Assembly: GCA_050875145.1 (NCBI GenBank)
Contig: JBNMLH010000002.1
Location: 62,001-126,000, forward strand
DNA from: CAG-411 sp050875145
GTDB taxonomy: Bacteria > Bacillota > Clostridia > Lachnospirales > Lachnospiraceae
Direction: 5' to 3'
Length of the DNA: 64,000 nucleotides
Part shown: in pieces, positions 56,457 through 64,000 of the stretch
How positions within the stretch are numbered: the stretch's first letter is position 1
How the letters are laid out: every line of letters begins with the position of its first letter
The notes under the pieces: model-generated
What the model was told of the DNA's origin: nothing
Seen by the model: the letters and a program-made list of their open reading frames with translations, nothing else
Database searches by the model: none
Position numbers and translations under genes: made by a program

Positions 56457-58352
56457 ATGTCTGCTGTGTATGGAATGTGCCATTGGGGAAACTTGGAATA
56501 TGAATCACAAATAAAAAAGATGGAATCAGCATTGTATCCATATAAAATTGATCGTTATAATATAGAGGAGATGGGAATTGCTGAATTTGGATGTGGTATC
56601 CAGCATTTTACACAAGAAGCAGAACGCGAAGTATTGCCATTAAAAGATGAGAGACAGGGAATCCTTATGACAGCCGATGTTGTTTTGGATAATCGTGCAG
56701 AGCTAATGCGTCAATTAGGTGTCAATAATCCTGGTGTGGCAGATGGTGAACTGGTATATTTGGCATACTCAAAGTGGGGGGAGGAATTTGTAAAATTACT
56801 TCGTGGAGTATTTGCAATTGCTATTTATGATATACAGAAAAATATTTTATTTTTGTATACAGACCATACAGGTAGCAGAGCGGTAAATTATTACAATGGA
56901 AAAGAAGGTTTTGCTTTTGCTACAACTTTTTCTTCAATTCTAAAAGTATTTCCTCATATAAGATATAATGAAAAGTGGATTACAGCGTGCGAGGCAACAA
57001 TTTCACCAGATATGGAGATATTTAGGGAGATTACTCCATATGAGGGGATATTCCAACTGGAAGCAGGGACATATCTGAGAGTATCTGAGCACGAGTGGGA
57101 GAAAAAGGTATATTGGGAACCATTGGGTAAAAAAGAAAAATTACCTTTTGATGATACACGGTGCAGGGAAATTTTTCTTTCTACATATGAACAATGCGTA
57201 AGAGATGTGCTACGTTCCAGAAAAAATACAGGAATAATGGTTAGTAGTGGATTAGATTCTACTGGAGTGGCATGCATTGCGGCAAAAAGACTGAACAAAG
57301 AGGGAAAAAAGCTATATGGATATACTTCGGTTCCGGATGGGGAGTTTCAGAGTAAAGATAATTATTCTATTGCTAATGAAGCTTGGGGAGCAGAAGAAAT
57401 CAAGAAAAAACATTCTAATTTTCAGATTAATTTAGTGCCTTGTGTAGGAATGGATGGATTGACAAAATTAGAAAAACTGACCCCTTTATTAGAGATTCCT
57501 ACGAAATCTGCACCCAATGTTATGTGGATTGACGAGATTTATAAAAAGTGTCGGGAACAGGAATGTTACATTTTATTAAAAGGGCAAAACGGTAATGCGA
57601 CAGTTTCCTATGGAAAAATATTAACGAATTTGTTTTATCAGATGAAACATTTCCATTTTCTTAGAGCGGGAAAAGAGAAAAAAGCATTTTCAAAGACGAT
57701 GGGAGTGCCTGAAAAGAAGATTATAAAGGCATTATTTAAAGAATGGATACAAAATCATCAAAATGAAGATTATGTGGATAGAACTATATTGTATAATGAT
57801 TTAATTCAGAAATATGAAATAAATAATGCTATTAATGCTATGGTTCATAACTCTGGAGGGGGAATGTTGGATAGTGAAGTACAGATGCGCAATTTTATGT
57901 TCGATTACATCAATTTTGCACAACTGGGACTTTATGATACTCGTTTTTCGCTGATACACGGAGTGTTAGTGAGAGATCCAACAAAAGATAAAAGGATGAT
58001 AGAGCTTTGTCTTAGCCTTCCAATTGAGTGTTTTGTTCATAATGGAGTAGAGCGCAGACTTTCAAGAGAATATATGCAGGGAATTATTCCAGATAAAATT
58101 ACAGGCATGCTTCATCATAGAGGAGAACAAAGCGCGGATTTTATGGAACGAATGAAGCGAAATAGAGAGAAAAATAAGGAACAAATTGACAAGTTATGTA
58201 AAAATGAGCAATTATTCTCCTATGTAGATAAACAAAAGTTGGAAGTTCTATTGCACAAATATGAACATATGGAAGAACGGAAGGATGAATTTTCGCTGTA
58301 TGCATTATTGCTCAATGTATGTTCATTATCAATTTTTTTGGAAAAAAGATAA
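56457..58352 (+). CDS. Asparagine-synthetase-like lasso cyclase (C protein)
   Basis: The predicted role is to adenylate an Asp/Glu side chain of the precursor and close the isopeptide ring with the core N terminus. The ATG at 56457 follows GGGGGA; the one at 56451 is too close to it. The 631-residue protein has an N-terminal glutaminase-like domain that lacks the Cys2 nucleophile (it reads Met-Ser), as in lasso cyclases that do not use glutamine. The ATP pyrophosphatase loop SSGLDS is at residues 263-268. A true asparagine synthetase is unlikely because of the missing Cys and the RiPP neighbours. First gene of the plus arm. Confidence 0.88.
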   Translation: MSAVYGMCHWGNLEYESQIKKMESALYPYKIDRYNIEEMGIAEFGCGIQHFTQEAEREVLPLKDERQGILMTADVVLDNRAELMRQLGVNNPGVADGELVYLAYSKWGEEFVKLLRGVFAIAIYDIQKNILFLYTDHTGSRAVNYYNGKEGFAFATTFSSILKVFPHIRYNEKWITACEATISPDMEIFREITPYEGIFQLEAGTYLRVSEHEWEKKVYWEPLGKKEKLPFDDTRCREIFLSTYEQCVRDVLRSRKNTGIMVSSGLDSTGVACIAAKRLNKEGKKLYGYTSVPDGEFQSKDNYSIANEAWGAEEIKKKHSNFQINLVPCVGMDGLTKLEKLTPLLEIPTKSAPNVMWIDEIYKKCREQECYILLKGQNGNATVSYGKILTNLFYQMKHFHFLRAGKEKKAFSKTMGVPEKKIIKALFKEWIQNHQNEDYVDRTILYNDLIQKYEINNAINAMVHNSGGGMLDSEVQMRNFMFDYINFAQLGLYDTRFSLIHGVLVRDPTKDKRMIELCLSLPIECFVHNGVERRLSREYMQGIIPDKITGMLHHRGEQSADFMERMKRNREKNKEQIDKLCKNEQLFSYVDKQKLEVLLHKYEHMEERKDEFSLYALLLNVCSLSIFLEKR

Positions 58353-58378
58353 GGATGATAATATATGGGGGAGTGTGT

Positions 58379-59278
58379 ATGAAATATTATAAAATTTTTG
58401 GTTATGTAGTGAAAAGTGTATTTGAGATACAGGAGGCCGCAGAAGTTAAAGCGCAAGAGTGTGATGTATTTGTCGAGTTGGGGCTTCCTCCTGCTGATGT
58501 AAAAGATGCTCTGATGAAAGGGGAAACTTGCAGAGTCGATCGTAAAATAGCTTGGTTTTATATGCGAAATATAGGGATGTATTATATTGAACAGGGAAAA
58601 CATATTGTAATATGGAAAGAAAGTGACCAGATGACGACGTTAATTCGAAACTATCATTTATTAGGTTCAGCGTTTTCCTTACTTATGTTTCAAAGAGAAG
58701 TGCTTCCAATGCACAGTGGAACTGTAGAGGTTGGTGGAAAGGCAGTTGTGCTACTTGGTGGATCAGGAGCAGGAAAATCAACGACAAGTATGCTGTTAAG
58801 GCAGCAGGGAGGAAAATTTGTTTCTGATGATATTACACCTTTGAAATTAGAAGATGGAAAAGTGATGGTATCTCCCGCGTTTCCTGTACAGAGATTATGT
58901 AGGGACGCGGCACTTCGCCAGGGGCTTAATTTAGATGAGTTGACTTATATCAATCCAGAGAAAGATAAATATGCCATGTTTTTGAAAAAAGGCTATTGTG
59001 TTGATGACATGCCTTTGGGAATGGTTGTAGAATTGACGCTGACTTATGGTAAGGAGCTGCAATTTAGAGAAGTAACTGGAATTGAAAAAGTAAAATTGAT
59101 TTATCGAAATGTATTTCAAGGGTTTATGCTTGATGTAATGGGAATTACAGAAAAAATGCATAGAATTGTTTATGAAGTGGCACAGCAGATTCCGGTTTAT
59201 CAGGTAGTTCGGCCTGTAGAGGGATTTTATTCTGATCAGATTGTGGCATGGATAGTAACAATGTTACAAAATTGTTAG
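58379..59278 (+). CDS. HPr-kinase-like peptide kinase of the RiPP locus
   Basis: The 299-residue protein has a P loop GGSGAGKST at residues 127-135 and a His-containing segment just before it (MHSGTVEV). The downstream part resembles HPr kinase/phosphorylase folds (FVSDDITPL). In paeninodin-type clusters such a kinase phosphorylates a Ser at the precursor's C terminus. Here the precursor ends in Lys, so the target must differ or the enzyme may act on another substrate. The ATG at 58379 follows GGGGGAG, 26 bases after the cyclase gene. A general HPr kinase role is unlikely given the location and the missing N-terminal domain. Confidence 0.82.
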   Translation: MKYYKIFGYVVKSVFEIQEAAEVKAQECDVFVELGLPPADVKDALMKGETCRVDRKIAWFYMRNIGMYYIEQGKHIVIWKESDQMTTLIRNYHLLGSAFSLLMFQREVLPMHSGTVEVGGKAVVLLGGSGAGKSTTSMLLRQQGGKFVSDDITPLKLEDGKVMVSPAFPVQRLCRDAALRQGLNLDELTYINPEKDKYAMFLKKGYCVDDMPLGMVVELTLTYGKELQFREVTGIEKVKLIYRNVFQGFMLDVMGITEKMHRIVYEVAQQIPVYQVVRPVEGFYSDQIVAWIVTMLQNC

Positions 59279-59346
59279 AAAGGTTTACAAAATAATAAAA
59301 GAGTGTTACTCTATAGAAGAAGAAAAGATGAATAGGAGGAATTGAA

Positions 59347-59526
59347 ATGAAGAAGTGGAATAATCCTGAGGTGGTTTCATTGGATATGAGTTGTACAGCA
59401 CAGGGAAAACATATTTGTGAGAAATATGATGAGATTAGAGTAGATCAGAATGGTAATTACTGGGCAGGTTTCTGCAGTGGTGAAGACTCTAAGCCTACTC
59501 CATCTGGAGAAGTTATTGTTAAATAA
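59347..59526 (+). CDS. Lasso-type RiPP precursor peptide
   Basis: The frame codes for 59 residues behind TAGGAGGAATTGAA, a strong ribosome site. The N-terminal leader has WNNPEVVSLDM, matching the aromatic-x-x-Pro-x-(hydrophobic) pattern recognised by PqqD-like proteins. Thr17 precedes the likely cut. If the core starts at Gly20, Asp28 is core position 9, giving a nine-residue Gly1-Asp9 ring; a start at Ala18 or Gln19 would use Glu25 instead. Cys24 lies inside the ring and Cys43 in the tail. The tail is unusually long (to Lys59) and includes Asn-Gly-Asn-Tyr-Trp and a Pro/Ser/Gly stretch. A terminator follows at 59551, which would raise precursor transcripts relative to downstream genes. Confidence 0.82.
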   Translation: MKKWNNPEVVSLDMSCTAQGKHICEKYDEIRVDQNGNYWAGFCSGEDSKPTPSGEVIVK

Positions 59527-59550
59527 CTACAAATAACATAGGACTGACAC

Positions 59551-59588
59551 AAAGGACCGCAGCATTTTATGTTGTGGTCTTTCTTTGT
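59551..59588 (+). terminator. Probable leaky terminator after the precursor gene
   Basis: AAGGACCGCAGC pairs with GTTGTGGTCTTT (59571-59582, three wobbles) across a 7-base loop; the tail CTTTGT is only moderately T-rich. The 280-base gap to the next gene holds this hairpin and the promoter at 59693. Confidence 0.7.
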
Positions 59589-59692
59589 ACAATTATTGTG
59601 GAAAGAAGATATGATTTGTTTGCTGAAAATATTATTTCTAGCAAAAAAGTTTTAATGATTTAATTACTTTTTGGAGAATCTTTACATTTTTC

Positions 59693-59720
59693 TTGCAATT
59701 ATTCCAAAAAAAAGTATAAT
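59693..59720 (+). promoter_or_regulatory. Predicted internal promoter for the maturation genes
   Basis: TTGCAA at 59693-59698, a 16-base spacer and a perfect TATAAT at 59715-59720. It would let the recognition and peptidase genes be made independently of the precursor transcript. Confidence 0.65.
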
Positions 59721-59806
59721 AAAGAGTAGGAGAAGAACGTAGAATAAACATAAGGGTTTAGAGATAAAAAGAATTGAGCAATTGATTTTGAAAGGAAGAT
59801 GATGGA

Positions 59807-60085
59807 ATGATTAAGAGAGAGGGAAGTGTTAGGATTAAAAATATGCCAAATGTGACAGAGTTGGCGGGGGAAAAAGTTATGGTAGACTTTGCACATGGAA
59901 AATATTTTATGCTTAAGGGGGTTGGAAATGATATATGGGAAATGCTTGAAGATGAGGTAAAAGTATCAGCCATAATTGAAAAATTATTGCAGGAATATGA
60001 AGTAGAAGAAGAACAATGTGTGAGTTCTACAATTAAATTTTTGGAACAATTAGAAGAATTGGAATTTATAGAGGGATTTGTATGA
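59807..60085 (+). CDS. PqqD-like precursor recognition protein (B1)
   Basis: The 92-residue protein has the PqqD/RRE fold pattern: an N-terminal beta hairpin with VMVDFAHGKYFMLKGVGNDIWEML, then helices ending in LEQLEELEFIEG. In split lasso systems B1 binds the leader peptide and delivers it to the peptidase and the cyclase. Its stop overlaps the next start by 4 bases, so the two halves are probably made in equal amounts. Confidence 0.88.
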   Translation: MIKREGSVRIKNMPNVTELAGEKVMVDFAHGKYFMLKGVGNDIWEMLEDEVKVSAIIEKLLQEYEVEEEQCVSSTIKFLEQLEELEFIEGFV

Positions 60086-60510
60086 ATCTAGTTAAATACA
60101 TAAAATACAATAAAAATCGTAAGATTACACTGGAAGCTTGGTTTTTTTGTATGTGGTATCGATTTGTGATATTTCATATTCCAATGAGATTTTTGGAAAA
60201 ACATTTAGGGGTTCGTGATGGGGAAAGTCCTATGGAGGTGCAAAGACGTGATTATTATTGGGCAACGAGGGTTTCCTATGAGGTGAATCGAATTGCGGAT
60301 AAGACACCATGGGATAGTAAATGCTTTGTGAGAGCGTTGGCGGCTAGAAGAATACTAAAACGAAGAAATGTAAAAACTACACTATATTTAGGTGTAGGAG
60401 TGGAAGATGGAGAGCAGATGATTGCACATGCGTGGCTTAGATGTGGTTCTTTTTATGTAACCGGTGGAACTGGTGAAGAGTTTGCCATGGTCGCAAAGTT
60501 TAGAAATTAA
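60082..60510 (+). CDS. Transglutaminase-like leader peptidase (B2)
   Basis: The 142-residue protein belongs to the lasso B2/transglutaminase-like group that removes the leader peptide. The catalytic Cys81 is in WDSKCFVRA and His116 in AHAWLR. The Asp expected about 12 residues after the His is not seen; the sequence there reads VTGG. The N-terminal part is basic and hydrophobic. The gene overlaps B1 by 4 bases and ends within the left arm of a terminator. Confidence 0.88.
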   Translation: MNLVKYIKYNKNRKITLEAWFFCMWYRFVIFHIPMRFLEKHLGVRDGESPMEVQRRDYYWATRVSYEVNRIADKTPWDSKCFVRALAARRILKRRNVKTTLYLGVGVEDGEQMIAHAWLRCGSFYVTGGTGEEFAMVAKFRN

Positions 60511-60532
60511 TTTTGCACCATGGCATTTTTTA
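60483..60532 (+). terminator. Terminator ending the lasso-type operon
   Basis: TGCCATGGT and GCAAA at 60483-60497 pair with TTTGC and ACCATGGCA at 60512-60525, with one unpaired C, followed by TTTTTT. The left arm is inside the B2 coding region. Confidence 0.88.
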
Positions 60533-60541
60533 TATTATAAT
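60513..60541 (+). promoter_or_regulatory. Promoter of the downstream operon, inside the terminator
   Basis: TTGCAC at 60513-60518 is part of the terminator's right arm. TATAAT at 60536-60541 follows after exactly 17 bases. Confidence 0.6.
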
Positions 60542-60650
60542 AGAATGATGAATATGCAGATGCAGTTAGGCTATAAAGAAAGTTGGTTCCTTTAGAAGGA
60601 GACTGTTCTGCTATTGTTAATATATTCACGGGTGAAAGGACAGAGGATTT

Positions 60651-61592
60651 ATGAATTTATATATACTTAGGAAAAAAGAAAGAAAAATAGGCATATTTAT
60701 AGTTTTGTTATTTATGGTAAGTGTATTTGGTGGAAGCAGGTTCTACCCTTCTCATACGACTGCATATGCAGCAGGCAATCGTATTGTTATAGATTCTTAT
60801 AATATTGAAAAGGGGGATTTTACTCCGGGTTCTACTGCAACGATTGCTTTCAAATTGAAAAATATAGGTGGAAACGTTAATATGAAAAATATTTATATTC
60901 AAATGAGTTCTACCAGCGGAATTACGCCTGTATATGGGGAAAGTAATCAAAAATATGTAGATATGCTTGCGGCAGGTCAAACGGTAGAGGTGGTTTTTAA
61001 GGTAGATGTACCGACTACTGTTGATGCAGAAAAGGCAGAAGTAATATTAAAAATGGAATATGAAGCTTCAAAAGAAGAAGATAAATCCAATCAGGCAGCG
61101 GTATATATACCGATAAAAAATACAGGTGAATTGGAAATAAATAATGTATCTGTTACGGATAGTGCGAAAGTAGGAGCAAAGACATTAATCAGTGTAAGTT
61201 ATGCTAATGGTAGTGACATAACATTAAAAGATGCAGTAATCAATATAGATGGAAACATAGAGGATGAGGGAACTTCTGTGGAACTTGGAAATATAGAAGC
61301 AGGTATCTCTAAATATAAAGATATGTATGTTACTTTTACAAAAACGGGAGAGCAGCCGGTGGAACTGACCTTATCTTACAAAGATGCAGAAGGAAAAACG
61401 ATTACAAAAGAAGTTTGCAATGAAACTGTAAATGTAATGGCAGCAGATAAGGTGGTAGAGGATACGGACGACAATACCCAGATGCAAACAGATAATAAAA
61501 TGAAAAAAAATATTATGAAGGTAATTGTTTTATTGGCTATTGTTGGAGTGTGCGTAAGCATTATTAGAGATTGGAAAAAAAAGAGTAATTGA
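60651..61592 (+). CDS. Secreted, C-terminally membrane-anchored Ig-like (CARDB-type) protein
   Basis: Function not known. The 313-residue protein has a signal peptide ending in the AYAAG region near residue 42, then two beta-sandwich repeats of about 110 residues. These resemble CARDB/COG1361 domains: F-x-PG-STATIAFKLKNIG in the first, KVGAKTLISVSYANGSD in the second. It ends with a membrane segment near 286-305 and a basic end, so the bulk lies outside the membrane. Its stop lies about 65 bases ahead of the CpsC-like start, consistent with one operon. It could help export or assemble a surface polymer. Confidence 0.75.
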   Translation: MNLYILRKKERKIGIFIVLLFMVSVFGGSRFYPSHTTAYAAGNRIVIDSYNIEKGDFTPGSTATIAFKLKNIGGNVNMKNIYIQMSSTSGITPVYGESNQKYVDMLAAGQTVEVVFKVDVPTTVDAEKAEVILKMEYEASKEEDKSNQAAVYIPIKNTGELEINNVSVTDSAKVGAKTLISVSYANGSDITLKDAVINIDGNIEDEGTSVELGNIEAGISKYKDMYVTFTKTGEQPVELTLSYKDAEGKTITKEVCNETVNVMAADKVVEDTDDNTQMQTDNKMKKNIMKVIVLLAIVGVCVSIIRDWKKKSN

Positions 61593-61657
61593 TGTGTGAT
61601 AGTTTGAAATACGACTTAATGCAGTATGTAAAGATAGATAAAGGAGGAATGCTAGTT

Positions 61658-62347
61658 ATGGAGATGAAGATAAATATTAAGCGCTGTTTTTACGAACTAT
61701 GGAAAAAAAAGAAACTGATTGCATTAATCGTTCTTTTAAGTTTTTTAGTTGGCATATATATGATGTTGGATGTGGAGGAAATAGGAAATTATTCAGCAAC
61801 AGCATCGGCATATAGTATGCTTAATTATGGTTCAGAGGAGGGTGCAGCTTCAAGTAGTCAAAAGACAGGAATTGATGAGTTTTCTGAAGTAGTTGGAAGT
61901 TCTAATGTAGCAAAAAGGGCTGTGGCAATGTTGGATATTGATTGGATTACAGAAGAAAATATACAGTCAATGTATAATATATCTACTAGTGGAAATTTTT
62001 TATATGTATCTACATATTCCAATGATAAAAATATTGCAGTAAATGTGGCTAATGCGGTGGCGGAAGCCTTCGTGGTAGAGTATAAAAATTTAACTGGATT
62101 AGAGAATGTACAGGTGTTTGAAAAGGCAGATCATGCCACGTATTATAGTGGAGATGCAACAAATCGAAAATTAACATTGATTATTTATACTGGAGTAGGT
62201 TTCTTTTTGGTTTGTGTAATTGTGGTACTTCGCACTATATTTTCAGCTAAGGTGCAGGATTATGGAGAATGTACTCTGGATGGAACGATTGAACTTCTGG
62301 GTGTGATACCGGAGCAGGAAGAGCAAGGAGGAAATCAGAATGGATAA
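61658..62347 (+). CDS. CpsC/YveK-like polysaccharide chain-length regulator
   Basis: The 229-residue protein has two membrane segments (about residues 17-37 and 169-190) around an extracellular domain, the Wzz/CpsC layout of Gram-positive bacteria. Such proteins activate a partner BY-kinase and set exopolysaccharide length. The Pro-rich motif usually found before the second membrane segment is missing. I choose the ATG at 61658, 10 bases after AAAGGAGG; an in-frame ATG at 61649 is almost on top of that site. It overlaps the next gene by 8 bases. Confidence 0.8.
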   Translation: MEMKINIKRCFYELWKKKKLIALIVLLSFLVGIYMMLDVEEIGNYSATASAYSMLNYGSEEGAASSSQKTGIDEFSEVVGSSNVAKRAVAMLDIDWITEENIQSMYNISTSGNFLYVSTYSNDKNIAVNVANAVAEAFVVEYKNLTGLENVQVFEKADHATYYSGDATNRKLTLIIYTGVGFFLVCVIVVLRTIFSAKVQDYGECTLDGTIELLGVIPEQEEQGGNQNG

Positions 62348-63197
62348 AAAAACAATTCTAACGGTTTCTCTACCAGAGAACAAGCAGGTGGCAGATGCAT
62401 ATGACAAAGTTGTAGTAAAAATGTATTTACAACATCAGCATAATATACAGCAATGGAAAGAAAAACAACAGGAAAATGGCGTTATTAGTGAACAAAAATG
62501 TTCTACGTTCCTAATTTGTGGAACAGATCCTTCTGTCGGAACAAGCAGTGCAGCTTTATATCTAGCAGCAGGATTGGCAAAATCTGGTAAGCATGTACTG
62601 CTTTTAGATGCAGATATGAGAAAAGAAAGAGAAAAGAAGTTTGTTGGAAAAGATTGTGAGCATACGTTGGCAAAATATTTGATGGATGAATGTGCATTAG
62701 AAGAGAGCATATATGAAACAACGATAAAGCATATGGATTTCGTATCTGGGGGGATTGCGATAGATCCGGTGCAGCTTTTGTGTTCTGCCAAAATGAAAGG
62801 ATTGTTTGAAATTATTAAGAAGGAATATGATGTGATATTGGTAGATGTTCCTTCTATGGGGGCATCAGCAGATGCTACTGCAGTTTTAAATTATTCCGAT
62901 CAGATTATTCTTGTAGCAGCACCGTATAAGACATACAAAAAGCAGATAATAGAAAGTTATGAGACTTTTCAAAAATATGGGGGAATTTTACTTGGTGTTG
63001 TTGTCAATTGTGTAGATCGGTATGGTTATAAGGATTATATGAGAAATGCAGGATACTATACAGAAAAACATAAGAAAACACTTTTAGAAAAAATAAAGAA
63101 AAAGATTGGAAAAAGTCAAAAACAAGAAAAATCAAAAGAAAAAAAGGCAGAAGAAAGAAAAGTAGAAAAGAAAAATAAAAAGGGTCAGAAAAAATAG
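62340..63197 (+). CDS. CpsD/BY-kinase-like ATPase with degenerate P loop
   Basis: The 285-residue protein has the fold of CpsD-type tyrosine kinases: the Walker A' strand VLLLDADMR and Walker B VILVDVP are intact. The Walker A loop reads DPSVGTSSA near residues 62-70, with Thr where the nucleotide-binding Lys should be, so ATP binding may be lost. A Tyr cluster (RYGYKDY, GYYTE) lies near 222-240 instead of at the end. The C-terminal 50 residues are mostly Lys and Glu. It might be a structural partner rather than an active kinase. Confidence 0.78.
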   Translation: MDKKTILTVSLPENKQVADAYDKVVVKMYLQHQHNIQQWKEKQQENGVISEQKCSTFLICGTDPSVGTSSAALYLAAGLAKSGKHVLLLDADMRKEREKKFVGKDCEHTLAKYLMDECALEESIYETTIKHMDFVSGGIAIDPVQLLCSAKMKGLFEIIKKEYDVILVDVPSMGASADATAVLNYSDQIILVAAPYKTYKKQIIESYETFQKYGGILLGVVVNCVDRYGYKDYMRNAGYYTEKHKKTLLEKIKKKIGKSQKQEKSKEKKAEERKVEKKNKKGQKK

Positions 63198-63223
63198 AAT
63201 CAAGTATAGGGGTGAGAAAATTT

Positions 63224-64000
63224 ATGAATGCAGATGTGAGATATTTGCTTTGTTTATTAAAGAGCGTTTTGTATAATGAGACGCCACCAGTTCCTACAGA
63301 AGAAAATAATTGGGATAACATTTTTGTAGCAGCAGGAGCTGGGGAGATTCTTACTTTATTATATAAAAAGATAGAAGAACTACCATTAGAGAAACGACCA
63401 GATGCAGAAAAAATGAATTGGTTAAAAAGTTTTAGTATGCAGACTGGAATGAAAAAACTACAATGTTATGATTTATTAGCACAATTATTACAGGAAGCAG
63501 AAAAAAGAGGCATAAAGGTGGTTGTCTTTAAGGGTCCAATTTTAGCAACACTTTATCCAGAGCCATTACTTCGTAATTCCTGTGATTTAGATATTTATGT
63601 AGAACCAAAAGATTTATCAGCTATGGAAAATTTATTAGTTTTACTAGGGTATGAGAAGAATATAAAGCATTCAAAAGATTGTGTACCTGTATACTTGTAT
63701 GGAAATATTCTCATGCTTGAAGTTCATTGCCGTTTGTATGAAGATTATACAGGAAAACGGATTGATTTGTTAGAGAGCATGGATTTGACAAGAAAAGATA
63801 CCCGCATACAGATTAATGCCTGCGGACTTGATATGGTTACATTAGGTTATGAGCAACAGTTAGTTTTTTTGTTATTTCATTTAGTGAAACATATTTCGTA
63901 TAATGGTTGCACCCTGAAAACGATTACGGATATTGTATTATATATCAATACATATATAAAGGATATTGACAAATACGATTTTTGGAATAAAATGAAACAG
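63224..64000 (+). CDS. Nucleotidyltransferase-fold protein (PF14907-type), partial at window end
   Basis: The frame is open through base 64000 for 259 codons. The start ATG follows GGGGTGAGAAAATTT. The sequence contains KGPILATLYPEPLLRNSCDLDIYV, where the Lys-Gly pair and the DLD metal-binding pattern mark the minimal nucleotidyltransferase fold, and EVHCRLYED further on. Members of this family occur in several lasso clusters, including the paeninodin type, and also beside surface-polymer genes. Here it is separated from the lasso operon by a terminator and three genes, so its partner is uncertain. Confidence 0.8.
   Translation, partial: MNADVRYLLCLLKSVLYNETPPVPTEENNWDNIFVAAGAGEILTLLYKKIEELPLEKRPDAEKMNWLKSFSMQTGMKKLQCYDLLAQLLQEAEKRGIKVVVFKGPILATLYPEPLLRNSCDLDIYVEPKDLSAMENLLVLLGYEKNIKHSKDCVPVYLYGNILMLEVHCRLYEDYTGKRIDLLESMDLTRKDTRIQINACGLDMVTLGYEQQLVFLLFHLVKHISYNGCTLKTITDIVLYINTYIKDIDKYDFWNKMKQ

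Overview
The window looks like a chromosomal segment of a spore-forming, low-GC Gram-positive bacterium, most likely a Lachnospiraceae-type gut Clostridia. The evidence is AT-rich sequence, strong AGGAGG ribosome sites, frequent TTG/GTG starts, the spoIIGA-sigE-sigG sporulation genes beside ftsZ, a MurE with the meso-diaminopimelate motif, and large secreted starch-degrading enzymes. I cannot name the genus from sequence alone. I see no tRNA, rRNA, CRISPR array, phage or transposase.

Layout. (1) 1-3072: the 3' end of a prephenate dehydratase gene, an HtrA-type protease and a DegV protein. (2) 3457-13487: four consecutive secreted proteins, including two paralogous type I pullulanases and a non-catalytic CBM26-like starch binder. 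All four end in the same two-repeat, lysine-rich C-terminal module. (3) 13617-17235: a membrane glycerophosphodiesterase and a probable aryl-sulfate sulfotransferase. (4) 17422-35576: housekeeping genes argS-dapF-murE-murF-priA, def-fmt-metallopeptidase-rsmB-rlmN-PP2C phosphatase-PASTA kinase-rsgA-rpe, and ychF. (5) 35760-50703: the division and cell-wall (dcw) cluster mraZ-rsmH-ftsL-PBP-PBP-mraY-murD-ftsW-ftsQ-ftsZ, followed by spoIIGA-sigE-sigG. murG and ftsA are absent from their usual places. (6) 50920-64000: accessory DNA. A polyprenyl-phosphate sugar transferase and a CpsC/CpsD-like pair bracket a lasso-peptide-type RiPP locus.

The RiPP locus (52860-60510) has two divergent arms. The minus arm encodes a response regulator, a soluble histidine kinase and an ABC exporter. 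The plus arm encodes an asparagine-synthetase-like cyclase, an HPr-kinase-like protein, a 59-residue precursor missed by standard ORF calling, a PqqD-like recognition protein and a transglutaminase-like leader peptidase. The arms start from back-to-back promoters whose -35 boxes overlap; the plus promoter is a perfect TTGACA-N17-TATAAT. The precursor has one Cys inside the predicted ring and one in a long tail, which suggests a class III-like (disulfide-tethered) lasso fold. It lacks the C-terminal Ser that paeninodin-type kinases phosphorylate. This is the best candidate for an undescribed system in the window.

The secreted starch proteins would bind and debranch starch or glycogen at the cell surface. 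Their common C-terminal module, with no LPXTG motif, looks like a shared retention device.
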